Below are positions 46,079-54,837 of a stretch of DNA of 64,000 nt, in pieces; the stretch's first letter is position 1; each line of letters starts with the position of its first letter. The translations under genes and the position numbers were made by a program. The notes beneath the pieces were generated by a model. It saw nothing but the letters and a program-made list of their open reading frames with translations, did not search any database and was not told the origin of the DNA. Origin of the DNA: Pseudomonas sp. AKS31 (lineage in GTDB: Bacteria > Pseudomonadota > Gammaproteobacteria > Pseudomonadales > Pseudomonadaceae); NCBI RefSeq assembly GCF_023634765.1, contig NZ_JAMLFX010000001.1:138643-202642 (forward strand), read 5' to 3'.

Positions 46079-46781
46079 TTTTCTTTTGCCTGCTGATTGG
46101 CTGGCGCGCGAACCGTTGAGTGCATCCGAGCAATTGTTCGCGGTGTTCAGCAATGCCAGCGAGGCGAAGCCGTTCAAGGCTTGGTCAGAAGCGGCCAGTC
46201 CAGTCTGGGCCGAGACGATCTATGCCGAGTGGGATGCGGTGATGCCTCACGTGGGAATTGTCGCCGCCGACAGTGAGTTTCTGCATTGGGTCGCCAGCAC
46301 CGAGTCGCAGGATTGGGGATGGTTGGCGGTGTCTTCGGCGAGTCTTGAAGAGGTGGTGGCGCACTTTCGCAGCCTGACCCAAGTGCTGATGCCGGGTGGC
46401 AAAGCGGTGTTTTTCCGTTTTTGGGATGGGCGGTTTTTGTTACCGATCCTGCAATCCGAAGCCGTGGAGGCGGCGCAGCTGTTGCCGGTGATTTCACGCG
46501 GACTGATCAATGGTCAGGCCTTGGAAATCGGGGGGCGGGCGCAGGTTTCGGGGCGTGTGTTTCCTTGGTGGACGGTGCCTGACTCGGTGTTGGCTTCGGC
46601 GGGGGATGAAGTCCGCGTAGGCAACGCTGTGCAGTGGCTGAGCGAGGAGCATCCGGCATTGTTCGAGGCATTTCCCGAGGTGGTTTTGCGCTGCAAAGTG
46701 AGGCGGTATTTTCAGGTTTCAATGTCGGAAGATTCGTCGCAATCGGCGTTGCTGGCGTTTTTGCTGGCAGAGTCGGAGTGA
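46068..46781 (+). CDS. DUF4123 T6SS effector adaptor
   Basis: A 237-residue DUF4123 protein: FAVFSNASEAKPFKAW, then the conserved block SQDWGWLAVSSASLEEVVAHFRS and GKAVFFRFWDGRFLLPIL. DUF4123 proteins load an effector onto the partner VgrG. The GTG at 46068 has AAGGA upstream and overlaps the vgrG end by 11 bp, so the two are translated together. The effector usually follows directly, but here the next 330 bp hold no intact gene. The C-terminal half is less conserved, which is the part expected to fit a specific effector. Confidence 0.85.
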   Translation: MQPDFLLPADWLAREPLSASEQLFAVFSNASEAKPFKAWSEAASPVWAETIYAEWDAVMPHVGIVAADSEFLHWVASTESQDWGWLAVSSASLEEVVAHFRSLTQVLMPGGKAVFFRFWDGRFLLPILQSEAVEAAQLLPVISRGLINGQALEIGGRAQVSGRVFPWWTVPDSVLASAGDEVRVGNAVQWLSEEHPALFEAFPEVVLRCKVRRYFQVSMSEDSSQSALLAFLLAESE

Positions 46782-46893
46782 GTTTTCGGGGCGAAGGCTT
46801 CGGACGTTTCCTTCGAGTTGCGGCGGTTTTCATGAACTGGTGGGCGGTGGGTTGCAGGGATAGTCTTAAAAGGTCACCGCAGATGCGGCGACA

Positions 46894-47060
46894 GGGTGTA
46901 GGAGCCTTGAGACTAGAAGAGTGCATAAACGTCGTTGCCCGATTTGCGGCAGTCTACGTGCGTCCGTAAGATCATTTGCGGCGGCTATGCGCGGGCACGC
47001 TTCGGCGTGGCCGAGTTCTCTGGTCTCGGTACTCCTACCCCGCGTACGGCTGCCACCCAA
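46894..47060 (+). ncRNA. Structured leader resembling C4 antisense RNA
   Basis: In the 330-bp gap 46782-47111, the segment 46894-46920 (GGGTGTAGGAGCCTTGAGAC...) is nearly complementary to 47016-47040 (TTCTCTGGTCTCGGTACTCC...). GGCAGTCTACG at 46948-46958 pairs with 47043-47054 (CGTACGGCTGCC), and TGCCCG near 46936 can pair with CGGGCA near 46992. Nested long-range pairs of this kind and the CTCGGTACTCCTACCCCGCG block recall the C4 antisense RNAs of phage P1 type. It directly precedes the DUF3077 gene. The family name is recalled, not searched. Confidence 0.5.
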
Positions 47061-47111
47061 ACCCGTAGGAGGGCGATGGTGGAAGCTCATTTCACTACCA
47101 GAGGTTCAAAA

Positions 47112-47432
47112 ATGAAAACGCTCACACCCGATCCACCCTACGAAAAAATCATCCCCCATCCCGACAACCGCTTCATGGCCCTGACCGGCAATTGCAGCGA
47201 CATGCCTACGCTGTTCATCGACACCCACGTGCCCCTCGACATCCTTATGGACGCCGCCAACCATCGTCTGCGCGCCGTGATCCAGGTGCTGGAAAACATG
47301 TGCATGCGCGGCTCGGTCGAATGCGACTCCGTCATCCTCAGCGACTTCGCCCAGCTCTGCGTGATCCCTCTGCGTGACGGCTGCGATGTGCTCGATGTCA
47401 TCGGCAGGCGCCTGCGCAGCATGCCCGCCTGA
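47112..47432 (+). CDS. DUF3077 protein
   Basis: A 106-residue protein. The N-terminus (KTLTPDPPYEKIIPHPDNRF) and the layout resemble the DUF3077 family, small Pseudomonas proteins of unknown role that often follow a C4-like leader. The middle has HVPLDILMDAANHRLRAVIQVLENM and the end RDGCDVLDVIGRRLRSM. The ATG at 47112 has AGAGG 7 bases upstream. No signal peptide. The pairing of structured leader and this gene is the main clue to its regulation. Confidence 0.75.
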   Translation: MKTLTPDPPYEKIIPHPDNRFMALTGNCSDMPTLFIDTHVPLDILMDAANHRLRAVIQVLENMCMRGSVECDSVILSDFAQLCVIPLRDGCDVLDVIGRRLRSMPA

Positions 47433-47440
47433 AAAAGATC

Positions 47441-47518
47441 AAAAGATCGCAGCCTTCGGCAGCTCCTACACGGGATTGGTGTTTACCTTGTAGGAGCTGC
47501 CGAAGGCTGCGATCTTTT
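47441..47518. repeat. REP doublet (AAAAGATCGCAGCC class)
   Basis: Inverted 30-bp arms with an 18-bp spacer, between the convergent DUF3077 and Tai4-like genes. Confidence 0.9.
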
Positions 47519-47522
47519 GACG

Positions 47523-47954
47523 TTAATGGAGATCAACGCGTCGGTCGGAAATGTACGCATCCTGAGTTTTGATAAAACTGTTGAACGCTTCGGAGTTGTA
47601 GACCTGCAGGCACCCAGGAAACACTACTTTTTCATTCGAGTATTTGCTGTTTGAAGGTGTCTGCTCGTAAGCCGTCAACACGTAGTTTCGGGTTTCTTCA
47701 TAGGGATCGTGCAGCACCTGCAGCGTGTCTTCATTTTGCAGAATGGTATGCATGCCTTTGCCCATGAACGAATAGGCATTGGCGGACAGTGCAATGTCTT
47801 TTTCCAGCGCGGAGCGTTCTTTGAATGGCTTCAGAATGCAGTGGCTCAGGCCGTAGTTCTTTAGTGTCTGGCGTGCCTGTTCAATGTGGGTTTCGTCGGC
47901 AAGGGCGAGGTATGGGCTAAGAAGGCTGAGTAAACAGATGATCAGATATCGCAT
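47523..47954 (-). CDS. Secreted protein resembling T6SS amidase immunity protein Tai4
   Basis: A 143-residue protein with signal peptide MRYLIICLLSLLSPYLALA. The mature part, LKNYGLSHCILKP, KDIALSANAYSFMGKG and PGCLQVYNSEAFNSFIKTQDAYI, fits the Tai4 family of periplasmic immunity proteins against peptidoglycan amidases: two Cys, a helical fold, and an ending of C-L-x3-NS-x5-F type. The nearby vgrG and DUF4123 genes support a T6SS link, but no Tae4-like amidase gene was found. The start at 47954 has GGAAG upstream; the longer in-frame region upstream is repeat sequence. Confidence 0.6.
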   Translation of the reverse strand: MRYLIICLLSLLSPYLALADETHIEQARQTLKNYGLSHCILKPFKERSALEKDIALSANAYSFMGKGMHTILQNEDTLQVLHDPYEETRNYVLTAYEQTPSNSKYSNEKVVFPGCLQVYNSEAFNSFIKTQDAYISDRRVDLH

Positions 47955-48010
47955 GAGTTTTGACTTCCTGTCGTTCATGGTTAGCCAGTTTAACGCCATA
48001 AAAGCAAAGC

Positions 48011-48295
48011 CCCTCACCCTAGCCCTCTCCCAGAGGGAGAGGGGACTGACCGAGTTGTCTGGGTGATCTACGCCGGCTTGCGACTTAAGCGGTGAACTTG
48101 GCTTGGCCAAGCCTGGAGGGTGGTGTTCTTTCGGGGGACTGACCGAGGTGCCTGGGTGATGTGCGCCGACCTGCGACTTCCGCGCTGATCTTCGCTTGGC
48201 CAAGCCTGAGATCACGCTGATCTTTCAGGTCGATGTAACCCGCAAGATCACCACCTTCAGTCCCCTCTCCCTCCGGGAGAGGGTTAGGGTGAGGG
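48011..48295. repeat. Composite repeat: GGGAGAGGG palindromes flanking a 74-bp tandem duplication
   Basis: The ends are inverted copies of CCCTCACCCTAGCCCTCTCC (48011 onward and up to 48295), the same palindrome as at 29630-29788. Between them are two direct copies, 48041-48114 and 48134-48208, each starting GGGGACTGACCGAG and ending GCTTGGCCAAGCCTG, about 80 percent identical by eye. It lies between the Tai4-like gene and rlmJ. No gene was seen in the 423-bp gap. Confidence 0.8.
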
Positions 48296-48377
48296 AAAGG
48301 CTTTTGTCCGCTCAGCCGCCAACCCCTGACTTGCCGCCCGGTAAAAGGTAAACTTTGCGCCCTTCGCAGGAGCAATC

Positions 48378-49217
48378 ATGAATTATCGTCACGCCTTCCA
48401 TGCCGGCAATCACGCCGATGTGTTCAAACACCTGACCTTGACCCGCCTCATCGCCCTGATGTCGCGCAAGGAACAGCCGTTTGCCTATCTCGACACGCAC
48501 GCCGGCATCGGTCTGTATGACTTGCAGGGCGATCAGGCCAATCGCACCGGCGAATACCTGGAAGGCATCGCGCGCTTGTGGGATCAGCCGGATCTGCCGG
48601 CGCTGACCGCCGACTACATGAAGGTGCTGCACGAGATGAACCCGGACGGCCAGTTGCGCTATTACCCAGGTTCGCCGGAGCTGGCGCGGCGTCTGACCCG
48701 CCCGCAGGATCGGGTGATGCTCAACGAGAAGCACCCTGAAGACGGCGTGCTGCTCAAGGACAACATGGCCGGTGATCGTCGGGTCAAAGTTCATCTCGGC
48801 GAGGGCTGGCACGTTGCACGAGCGATGCTGCCGGTGCAGGAGAAACGCGCGGTGATGCTGATTGATCCGCCGTTCGAGCAGCTCGACGAGATGCAGCGTT
48901 GCGCGGCGTCGTTGAAAGAAGCGATTGGCCGCATGCGTCAAACCGTGGCGGCGATCTGGTATCCGGTGAAGGATCAGCGTGCGTTGCGGCGATTCTATCA
49001 GGATCTGGCCGGCACCGGTGCGCCGAAGTTGCTGCGTGTGGAACTGCTGGTGCACCCGCTGGATACGCCGAACAGCCTGAACGGTTCGGGCATGGCGATT
49101 GCCAATCCGCCGTGGGGTCTGGAAGAGGAATTGCGTGAGCTGCTGCCGTGGTTGTCCAAAAAGCTTGGGCAGACTCAGGGTGGCTGGCAGATGGATTGGT
49201 TGATTGCCGAGAGCTGA
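48378..49217 (+). CDS. rlmJ: 23S rRNA (adenine(2030)-N(6))-methyltransferase RlmJ
   Basis: A 279-residue methyltransferase. Markers are the N-terminal NYRHAFHAGNHADVFKH, substrate motif YLDTHAGIGLYDL and the DPPF catalytic motif in VMLIDPPFEQ (Asp-Pro-Pro-Phe). It methylates A2030 of 23S rRNA. Length agrees with E. coli RlmJ (280). GGAG lies upstream of the ATG. It is followed by a REP doublet and convergent msrA. Confidence 0.95.
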   Translation: MNYRHAFHAGNHADVFKHLTLTRLIALMSRKEQPFAYLDTHAGIGLYDLQGDQANRTGEYLEGIARLWDQPDLPALTADYMKVLHEMNPDGQLRYYPGSPELARRLTRPQDRVMLNEKHPEDGVLLKDNMAGDRRVKVHLGEGWHVARAMLPVQEKRAVMLIDPPFEQLDEMQRCAASLKEAIGRMRQTVAAIWYPVKDQRALRRFYQDLAGTGAPKLLRVELLVHPLDTPNSLNGSGMAIANPPWGLEEELRELLPWLSKKLGQTQGGWQMDWLIAES

Positions 49218-49231
49218 TCAACGGCAAGATC

Positions 49232-49335
49232 AAAAGATCGCAGCCTGCGGCAGCTCCTACACGGTTCGGCGTCGTCCACCAATGTGCGGACGATCACTGA
49301 TCTCCTGTAGGAGCTGCCGAAGGCTGCGATCTTTT
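49232..49335. repeat. REP doublet (AAAAGATCGCAGCC class)
   Basis: Inverted 30-bp arms with a 44-bp spacer between convergent rlmJ and msrA. The left arm has CTGCGG instead of CTTCGG. Confidence 0.88.
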
Positions 49336-49346
49336 GCTTTCAGGGT

Positions 49347-50012
49347 TTAATTACCCGCCAGGCTCGCTGGCATGCACACGCCGGTGCCGCCAATCCCGCA
49401 GTAACCCTCAGGGTTCTTCGCCAGATACTGCTGGTGATACGCCTCGGCGAAGTACACGGTCGGCGCCTGTTCGATCTCGGTGCTGATTTCATCCAGGCCG
49501 GCCTTCGACAGTTCCGCCTGATACACAGCTTTGCTTTTCAGCGCTGCATCCAGATGCTCAGGCGAGGTCGCGTAGATCACCGAGCGGTACTGGGTGCCGA
49601 TGTCATTGCCCTGGCGCATGCCCTGCGTAGGGTTGTGCAGTTCCCAGAACATCGCCAGCAGTTCTTCGTAGCTGACTTTGGCCTTGTCATACACCACCAG
49701 CACCACTTCCGCGTGGCCGGTCAGGCCCGAGCAGACTTCTTCGTAGGTCGGATTCGGCGTGAAGCCACCGGCATAACCGACGACCGTGCTGACCACGCCT
49801 TCACGCTGCCAGAAGCGGCGCTCGGCGCCCCAGAAGCAGCCCAGACCGAAGATCGCAAAGTCGACGTCCTGGAAAAACGGGCCAAGCAGTGGGGTTTCTT
49901 CGAAGACGAAGTGCTTTTCAGGCAGGGTCATCGCGGTTTCGCGGCCGGGCAGAGCTTGTTCTTTGGTCGGGAGCACGTTTTTGTTCACCAGAATTTCCGA
50001 GCGCAGAACCAT
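49347..50012 (-). CDS. msrA: Peptide methionine sulfoxide reductase MsrA
   Basis: A 221-residue enzyme. The catalytic Cys lies in [15 protein letters not shown], followed by VVGYAGG and [11 protein letters not shown]; the resolving Cys residues are in the C-terminal [12 protein letters not shown]. It reduces methionine-S-sulfoxide in oxidised proteins. The N-terminal extension of about 50 residues before the core is usual for Pseudomonas and E. coli MsrA. The ATG at 50012 is used; GAGAGG lies upstream. Confidence 0.96.
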   Translation of the reverse strand: MVLRSEILVNKNVLPTKEQALPGRETAMTLPEKHFVFEETPLLGPFFQDVDFAIFGLGCFWGAERRFWQREGVVSTVVGYAGGFTPNPTYEEVCSGLTGHAEVVLVVYDKAKVSYEELLAMFWELHNPTQGMRQGNDIGTQYRSVIYATSPEHLDAALKSKAVYQAELSKAGLDEISTEIEQAPTVYFAEAYHQQYLAKNPEGYCGIGGTGVCMPASLAGN

Positions 50013-50092
50013 GATCGTTCCTCTCAGTCAGGTTGGATGTAAAAAGTCAGACCGCCAGTGTGCCGAATGATGCCGAGTTAATCACTACCCAA

Positions 50093-50177
50093 TGTAGGAG
50101 CTGCCGAAGGCTGCGATCTTTTGATTTTGCTTTTTAAAAACCAGATCAAAAGATCGCAGCCTTCGGCAGCTCCTACA
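50093..50177. repeat. REP doublet (AAAAGATCGCAGCC class)
   Basis: Inverted 30-bp arms with a 25-bp spacer, between msrA and dipA. Confidence 0.9.
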
Positions 50178-50214
50178 GGGGGCGGCATGTTATGGCGAGA
50201 ATGGGGTAGCGGGG

Positions 50215-52911
50215 TTAGAGGCAGAGCGGGCCGCGCGGGTAGCGTTTGAGGGCCTGGATCAGCTCGCCGCCCGGGATCGGCCGGTCGAACAGGTATCCCT
50301 GGCCGACGTCGCAACGGTGTCGACGCAGGAACGCCAGTTGCTCGGCAGTTTCGATGCCTTCAGCCACAACCTTGAGTTTCAGGTTGTGCGCCATGGCGAT
50401 CACCGCCGAGGTGATTTCCATGTCGTCCTGGTTGTCGGGGATTTCGTGGATGAAGCTGCGATCGATCTTGATGATGTCGATCGGGAATTTCTTCAGGTAG
50501 CTCAGCGACGAGTAACCGGTACCGAAGTCGTCCATGGCCAGGGTCAGCCCGAGACGCTTGAGTTGATCGAGCTGCAAGTGCGTGTCTTCGGTGGCTTCCA
50601 GCAGCAGGCCTTCGGTCAGTTCCAGTTCGAGCAGATTGGCCGGCAGCGCTTCTTCCTTGAGGATGTTGGCGATGGAGGCGACCAGATCCGGGTCGGAGAA
50701 CTGTTTCGGCGAGAGGTTGATCGCCACCTGTAGATTGCCCATGCCGGCGGCGGTCAGCGCTTTGCTCATGCGGCAGGCCTGGCGGGCAATCCACTTGCCG
50801 ATCGGAATGATCAGGCCGGTTTCTTCGGCGACGCTGATGAACTGGTCCGGGCGGATCATGCCGCGTTCCGGGTGATTCCAGCGTAACAGCGCTTCCATGC
50901 CCAGCAAGCGTCCGCTGCGCAGGCACAGCTTGGGCTGGTAGAACACGTCCAGCTCGTTCTGCGTCAGGGCGCGGCGCAGGTTGTTCTCGACGAACAGTTT
51001 GTAACTGGCCTCGGCGTTCAGTGCTTCGGTGAAGACTTGCACCTGATGTTTGCCGTTGGCTTTGGCTTTGTGCAGCGCCAGACCGGCGTTGCGCATCAGC
51101 GTTTGCGGGTCGCGACCGTGCAGCGGCGCGCACGCCAGGCCGACCGAGCCGGTGACGCTGATCAACTGGTTGTCGACGAACATTGGCTTGTCGAGGGTCG
51201 CCAGCAATTGGTTGGCGATCTGCTGGCCGGTGGCAAGATCAGTATCGTCGAGCAACACGGCAAACTCGTTGCTGGCAAACCGCGCGAGGCTGCCGCTCGG
51301 GCTGAGGCTGTTGCGCAGGCGCCGGGCCAGACTGATCAGCAGTTTGTCGCCGGTCTGGTGACCGAGGCTGTCGTTGATCCGCTTGAAGTTGTCGATGTCC
51401 ACCAGCAACAGGCTGATCGGCGTATCGCTGTCGCGGGCGAAGCGTTCGTCCAGATTGCGGATAAACGCCGGGCGGTTACCGAGGTTGGTCAGGTTGTCGG
51501 TGTAGGCCAGGCGCTCGATGCGCTGCTGCGCCAGTTTGGTCTGGGTGATGTCTTCGTAGATGCCGATGTAGTGCGTCAGTTCGCGGTTGTCGCCGTACAC
51601 CTTGGAGATCGACAACTGGCCCCAGTACGGTTCGAGGTTCTTGCGCCGGCTCTTGAATTCACCCTGCCAACTGTTGCTCTTGGCCAGCGCCGAGGGCGCG
51701 TCGAACAGCAGCTCGCTGAGGTTTTCCAGCGCCGGCAGCTCGGACAGACGCTGGCCGTGGACTTCTTCGGTGGTGTACTGGGTGATCGCGGTGAAGCTCG
51801 GGTTGACGTATTCGACCACGCCGTCGCAATTGACCAGCAAAAACGCGTTGGCGCTTTGCTCGACTGCACGCTGGAACAGGTGCAGGGCGCTGGTGGCAGT
51901 GCGGCGGTTGTGGTTGTTGATGACTTGCGCGAACTGATCGGCCAGCTCGCCGGCAAAAGCGATTTCGTCGGACTGCCAGGCGCGGGTGACGCCGGTCTGC
52001 TCCAGGCACAGTACGCCGACTACTTGGCCATCGACGCGAATACTGGCGTCGAGCATGGCGTTGACGTCGCGCGGGCGCAGGGCTTCGGCCATTTCACGGG
52101 TGCGCGGGTCGCGCATCGCGTTGTGTGCATCGATGGCGCGACTGCCGTGCAGGGCCTCCATGTAATCCGGGAAACTGCTGATGTCGATCACGTCCGGCAG
52201 GATGTATTCCTGGGTTGCGCGGTGGTACGCGGAGATCGGCACCAACTGCTGGCCTTCGAGGTTCCACAGGCTGGCGCAGTCGATTTCATAGATGTCGCAG
52301 GCGCAGCGGGTGATCAGTTCGGCGGCTTCCTGCAGCGAGTTGTGGCTGCTGTAGCGTTGACGGGCCAGCAACAGGATCAGATCCTGCTGGGCGCGCACTC
52401 GCTCAAGATGCTGCAGTTGCTCCTGCTGGGCGCGTTGATTGAGTTCAAGGGCGATTTGCAGGCGCGAGTTCTGGGTTTCGAGGTCGACGGAAGGGGCGGG
52501 TGGTGCTTCGTCGAAGACCTGATCAACCGCCAGCAGATAGCCGCGCAGCAGATGACGGTTGTGTTGTTTGTAGGCTTCGCCCAGTTCCAGCATGCTCAGT
52601 GCACCGGCCGCCGTGTGCAGGGTGTAGCGCACCAGATAATGCGGGCTGACGGTCAGTTGTTGCTGGATCGCATCGTGCAGTTGATAGCGCGCTTCGGGCT
52701 CCATCAGGCTGGCGTAGGGTGAACCGACCAGCGCGCAGAGTTCAACGGCCGGTTGGCCGAACTGGCGTTCACAGTTGGGATCGAGAAACAGCATGGCCCA
52801 ACTGGCTTCATTCAAGCGCTCGAAACGCAGCATGCCGAGCCGCGAGGGCACAGGCAACTGCGTCACTACCTCGGCCGCCATACGGCTGGCAGCATCGGGT
52901 TGGCTCTTCAT
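50215..52911 (-). CDS. dipA: Cyclic-di-GMP phosphodiesterase with degenerate GGDEF (DipA-like)
   Basis: An 898-residue cytoplasmic protein, domains in order: N-terminal PAS-like region, GAF domain (about 180-330), PAS domain (about 340-460), GGDEF domain whose signature is ASNEF (in ARFASNEFAVLL), and an EAL domain. The EAL domain keeps MEALLRW, the DDFGTGYSSLSYL loop and IKIDRSFI. It should therefore hydrolyse c-di-GMP and not make it. P. aeruginosa DipA (PA5017) has the same architecture and degenerate motif, as I recall, and is needed for biofilm dispersal. The start at 52911 removes an Arg-rich extension; the ribosome site is weak. Confidence 0.9.
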   Translation of the reverse strand: MKSQPDAASRMAAEVVTQLPVPSRLGMLRFERLNEASWAMLFLDPNCERQFGQPAVELCALVGSPYASLMEPEARYQLHDAIQQQLTVSPHYLVRYTLHTAAGALSMLELGEAYKQHNRHLLRGYLLAVDQVFDEAPPAPSVDLETQNSRLQIALELNQRAQQEQLQHLERVRAQQDLILLLARQRYSSHNSLQEAAELITRCACDIYEIDCASLWNLEGQQLVPISAYHRATQEYILPDVIDISSFPDYMEALHGSRAIDAHNAMRDPRTREMAEALRPRDVNAMLDASIRVDGQVVGVLCLEQTGVTRAWQSDEIAFAGELADQFAQVINNHNRRTATSALHLFQRAVEQSANAFLLVNCDGVVEYVNPSFTAITQYTTEEVHGQRLSELPALENLSELLFDAPSALAKSNSWQGEFKSRRKNLEPYWGQLSISKVYGDNRELTHYIGIYEDITQTKLAQQRIERLAYTDNLTNLGNRPAFIRNLDERFARDSDTPISLLLVDIDNFKRINDSLGHQTGDKLLISLARRLRNSLSPSGSLARFASNEFAVLLDDTDLATGQQIANQLLATLDKPMFVDNQLISVTGSVGLACAPLHGRDPQTLMRNAGLALHKAKANGKHQVQVFTEALNAEASYKLFVENNLRRALTQNELDVFYQPKLCLRSGRLLGMEALLRWNHPERGMIRPDQFISVAEETGLIIPIGKWIARQACRMSKALTAAGMGNLQVAINLSPKQFSDPDLVASIANILKEEALPANLLELELTEGLLLEATEDTHLQLDQLKRLGLTLAMDDFGTGYSSLSYLKKFPIDIIKIDRSFIHEIPDNQDDMEITSAVIAMAHNLKLKVVAEGIETAEQLAFLRRHRCDVGQGYLFDRPIPGGELIQALKRYPRGPLCL

Positions 52912-53084
52912 GAAGGGAACTCGCTTGGAAATATGCTGAACGCGCCGGGCTCTCGCCCTCTTTACTGTTGCCTGCGGCAAGGTTGCATCATTGCGGCACT
53001 GACTGACAAGAGACATGAAGGCCAAGTGCTATAAGAATATGTCGGCCGCATCGGGCATTTCTCCAGCGTCTGTCGGAAAAGAGC

Positions 53085-53159
53085 AAAAGATCGCGGCCTG
53101 CGCCAGCTCCCACAGGGGGATGCACTCTGTGTAGGAGCTGCCGCAGGCTGCGATCTTTT
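53085..53159. repeat. REP doublet (hybrid arms)
   Basis: Two 30-bp arms of the AAAAGATCGC class, 53085-53114 and 53130-53159, in inverted order. The left arm is diverged (GCGGCCTGCGCCAGCTCCCACA) and looks partly like the GTGGGAGCTGG class. It follows the phoD-like gene stop. Confidence 0.8.
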
Positions 53160-53165
53160 CAGCAT

Positions 53166-54563
53166 TCAACGCAATTTCAGGCCAATCGACTGCAGCCGTT
53201 TCCCATCCCGATCATGGTAATTGACCACAATCTGATCAGCCTCGACCACCACATGGGCGAAGTTGTCTTCACTCACCACCGTGCTGGTCAGTTCATGCCG
53301 ATAATCGCCCGCCGCCGTGCGCGCCAGCGGTCGATCGAGCATGAACGTCGACGCTTTGGCATAGGGCAGCAGTTTGCTGTTGCACAGCGGTGAGGACACC
53401 ACTGTGTGGACTTCGAAGTCCGGGTCTTCGCTGTGGGTCAAACGCGCGGTCAGCGAGCCGTGCACGTCCCCGGAGATGAACACGACGTTCTTGATCCGCC
53501 GGGTGCGAATGGTTTCCAGCAGGCGCAGGCGCTGCTCGGGAAAGGCTTTCCAGGCGTCATCGCCGTGAAGTTTGCGATCGGGATAGAACATCACACTGGT
53601 GACCACGAATTTGACCCGCGCTTTGCTATGGCTCAGCCATTTGAGCAAGGCCTGTTCCTGCGCTTCGTCGAGGATGCGTCGGTCATTGGCGGACAAGTTG
53701 CGGCGGGTGCGACTGTCGGTGACAAACCATTCGATATCGCCATCGCTGAATTGATACCAGTAATGCTCGAGTGTTGCGTGATCTATATCTCCGTTAGTTG
53801 TCAGCGGATGTACCGGGCTGTGACTGGCCTGATACAGCTCATAAGCAGCCATGGCGTTACGATATAAATCACCGTCGGATTTGCTGGCATTGGCCGGCCA
53901 GTTATCTTCGATTTCATGATCGTCGAGAATCATGTAAGTCGAAGTGCCAGACATCAGTCGTTTTATATTGGGCTGGGAAAAAGCCGCGCGGTACTTGTTC
54001 AGGATGTCTTTGTATTCGCGATCTGGTGCAAGCAGATTCAAATCGTCGACGTAGATTTGATCGCCGGTCATCAATACCGCACTGATCGGTGGTTGTATGC
54101 CTTCAATCACCTGATTGATGGATGCAAAGATTCGGTCGCCCAATTGCGGCAGGGAGGCGATACCGGCGGTCATGCGCAGATAGCGGCACGAGCCAACGAT
54201 ATAGGCCCTAGGCTGCATGACTTTGCTGGAACGGGTGCGCAGGCGGTAAATTTCCCGCGGCCATTGCAACGGCAGTTCGGCAACGCTGTCCGCCGTATGC
54301 ACCGGACTCATCGGGCTGAACCAGCCGGCCTGATATTCATACTCGGTGTCAGTGCTCAAGTTGTTGAGGGCGAATACTTGCGACATATCGCGTAATTCGC
54401 TCAGGCGCGCGAAGTTGCCTTTCGACCATTGTTGTGTGCCGGATGCACGATAACGTATCGCGGAAAACACCAGTGCATTGTTGTGCCGGTCGCCACGCAT
54501 GAATATGCGTGCGTGATTAGTTGTAACGTGGCCGACGATCGGGCCAATAGTTGGTTTTAACAT
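53166..54563 (-). CDS. PhoD-like alkaline phosphatase/phosphodiesterase
   Basis: A 465-residue metallophosphatase of the PhoD type. Metal-site motifs are GSCRYL, LMTGDQIYVDDL, MILDDHEIEDNW and FISGDVHGSLTAR. An N-terminal Fn3-like domain (GPIVGHVTTNHARIFMRG) precedes the catalytic part. No signal peptide or Tat motif is visible, so it may be cytoplasmic, unlike Bacillus PhoD. The substrate is unknown. The ATG at 54563 has no good ribosome site. No Pho box was identified upstream. The codon use is slightly more AT-rich than its neighbours. Confidence 0.87.
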   Translation of the reverse strand: MLKPTIGPIVGHVTTNHARIFMRGDRHNNALVFSAIRYRASGTQQWSKGNFARLSELRDMSQVFALNNLSTDTEYEYQAGWFSPMSPVHTADSVAELPLQWPREIYRLRTRSSKVMQPRAYIVGSCRYLRMTAGIASLPQLGDRIFASINQVIEGIQPPISAVLMTGDQIYVDDLNLLAPDREYKDILNKYRAAFSQPNIKRLMSGTSTYMILDDHEIEDNWPANASKSDGDLYRNAMAAYELYQASHSPVHPLTTNGDIDHATLEHYWYQFSDGDIEWFVTDSRTRRNLSANDRRILDEAQEQALLKWLSHSKARVKFVVTSVMFYPDRKLHGDDAWKAFPEQRLRLLETIRTRRIKNVVFISGDVHGSLTARLTHSEDPDFEVHTVVSSPLCNSKLLPYAKASTFMLDRPLARTAAGDYRHELTSTVVSEDNFAHVVVEADQIVVNYHDRDGKRLQSIGLKLR

Positions 54564-54739
54564 GTCGAATCCATTCGAGTGAGTTTGGATAAATATAAAA
54601 TTTCGAAGTTTGCTTAGTTAAGCTGTATGCGCCTAGGTTAGTTGCCTGTCGAATAAAAAAGATCGGTGCCAAGTCGACCAGGCTTGTGGCCGATATCAGC
54701 GCAACATGTGGGAAAAAAGACCAGAGGGTTTTTTCAGGC

Positions 54740-54767
54740 AAAAAAAAGCCCCGCCAGACTGACGGGG
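54740..54767 (-). terminator. Rho-independent terminator of the aceEF operon
   Basis: On the minus strand CCCCG-TCAGTCTGG-CGGGG is followed by C and eight T residues. It lies about 70 bp after the aceF stop. The gap 54564-54739 holds nothing recognised. Confidence 0.9.
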
Positions 54768-54805
54768 TTGAGGTACGAGCGTGTGGCGCTCGAAAGGGTG
54801 CAGCA

Positions 54806-54833
54806 ATCGGCCCTCCGTTGCCGGAGGGCCGAT
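54806..54833. terminator. 12-bp stem-loop just after aceF
   Basis: ATCGGCCCTCCG and CGGAGGGCCGAT form a perfect stem with a 4-base loop, 5 bp after the aceF stop. No T tract. It may protect the mRNA 3' end or slow RNA polymerase before the terminator at 54740. Confidence 0.6.
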
Positions 54834-54837
54834 CGAG

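Noticed and set aside
46634..46969. Possible effector gene after DUF4123
   Set aside because: Overlaps the DUF4123 gene in another frame, runs into the structured leader, and its product is low-complexity and without domains.
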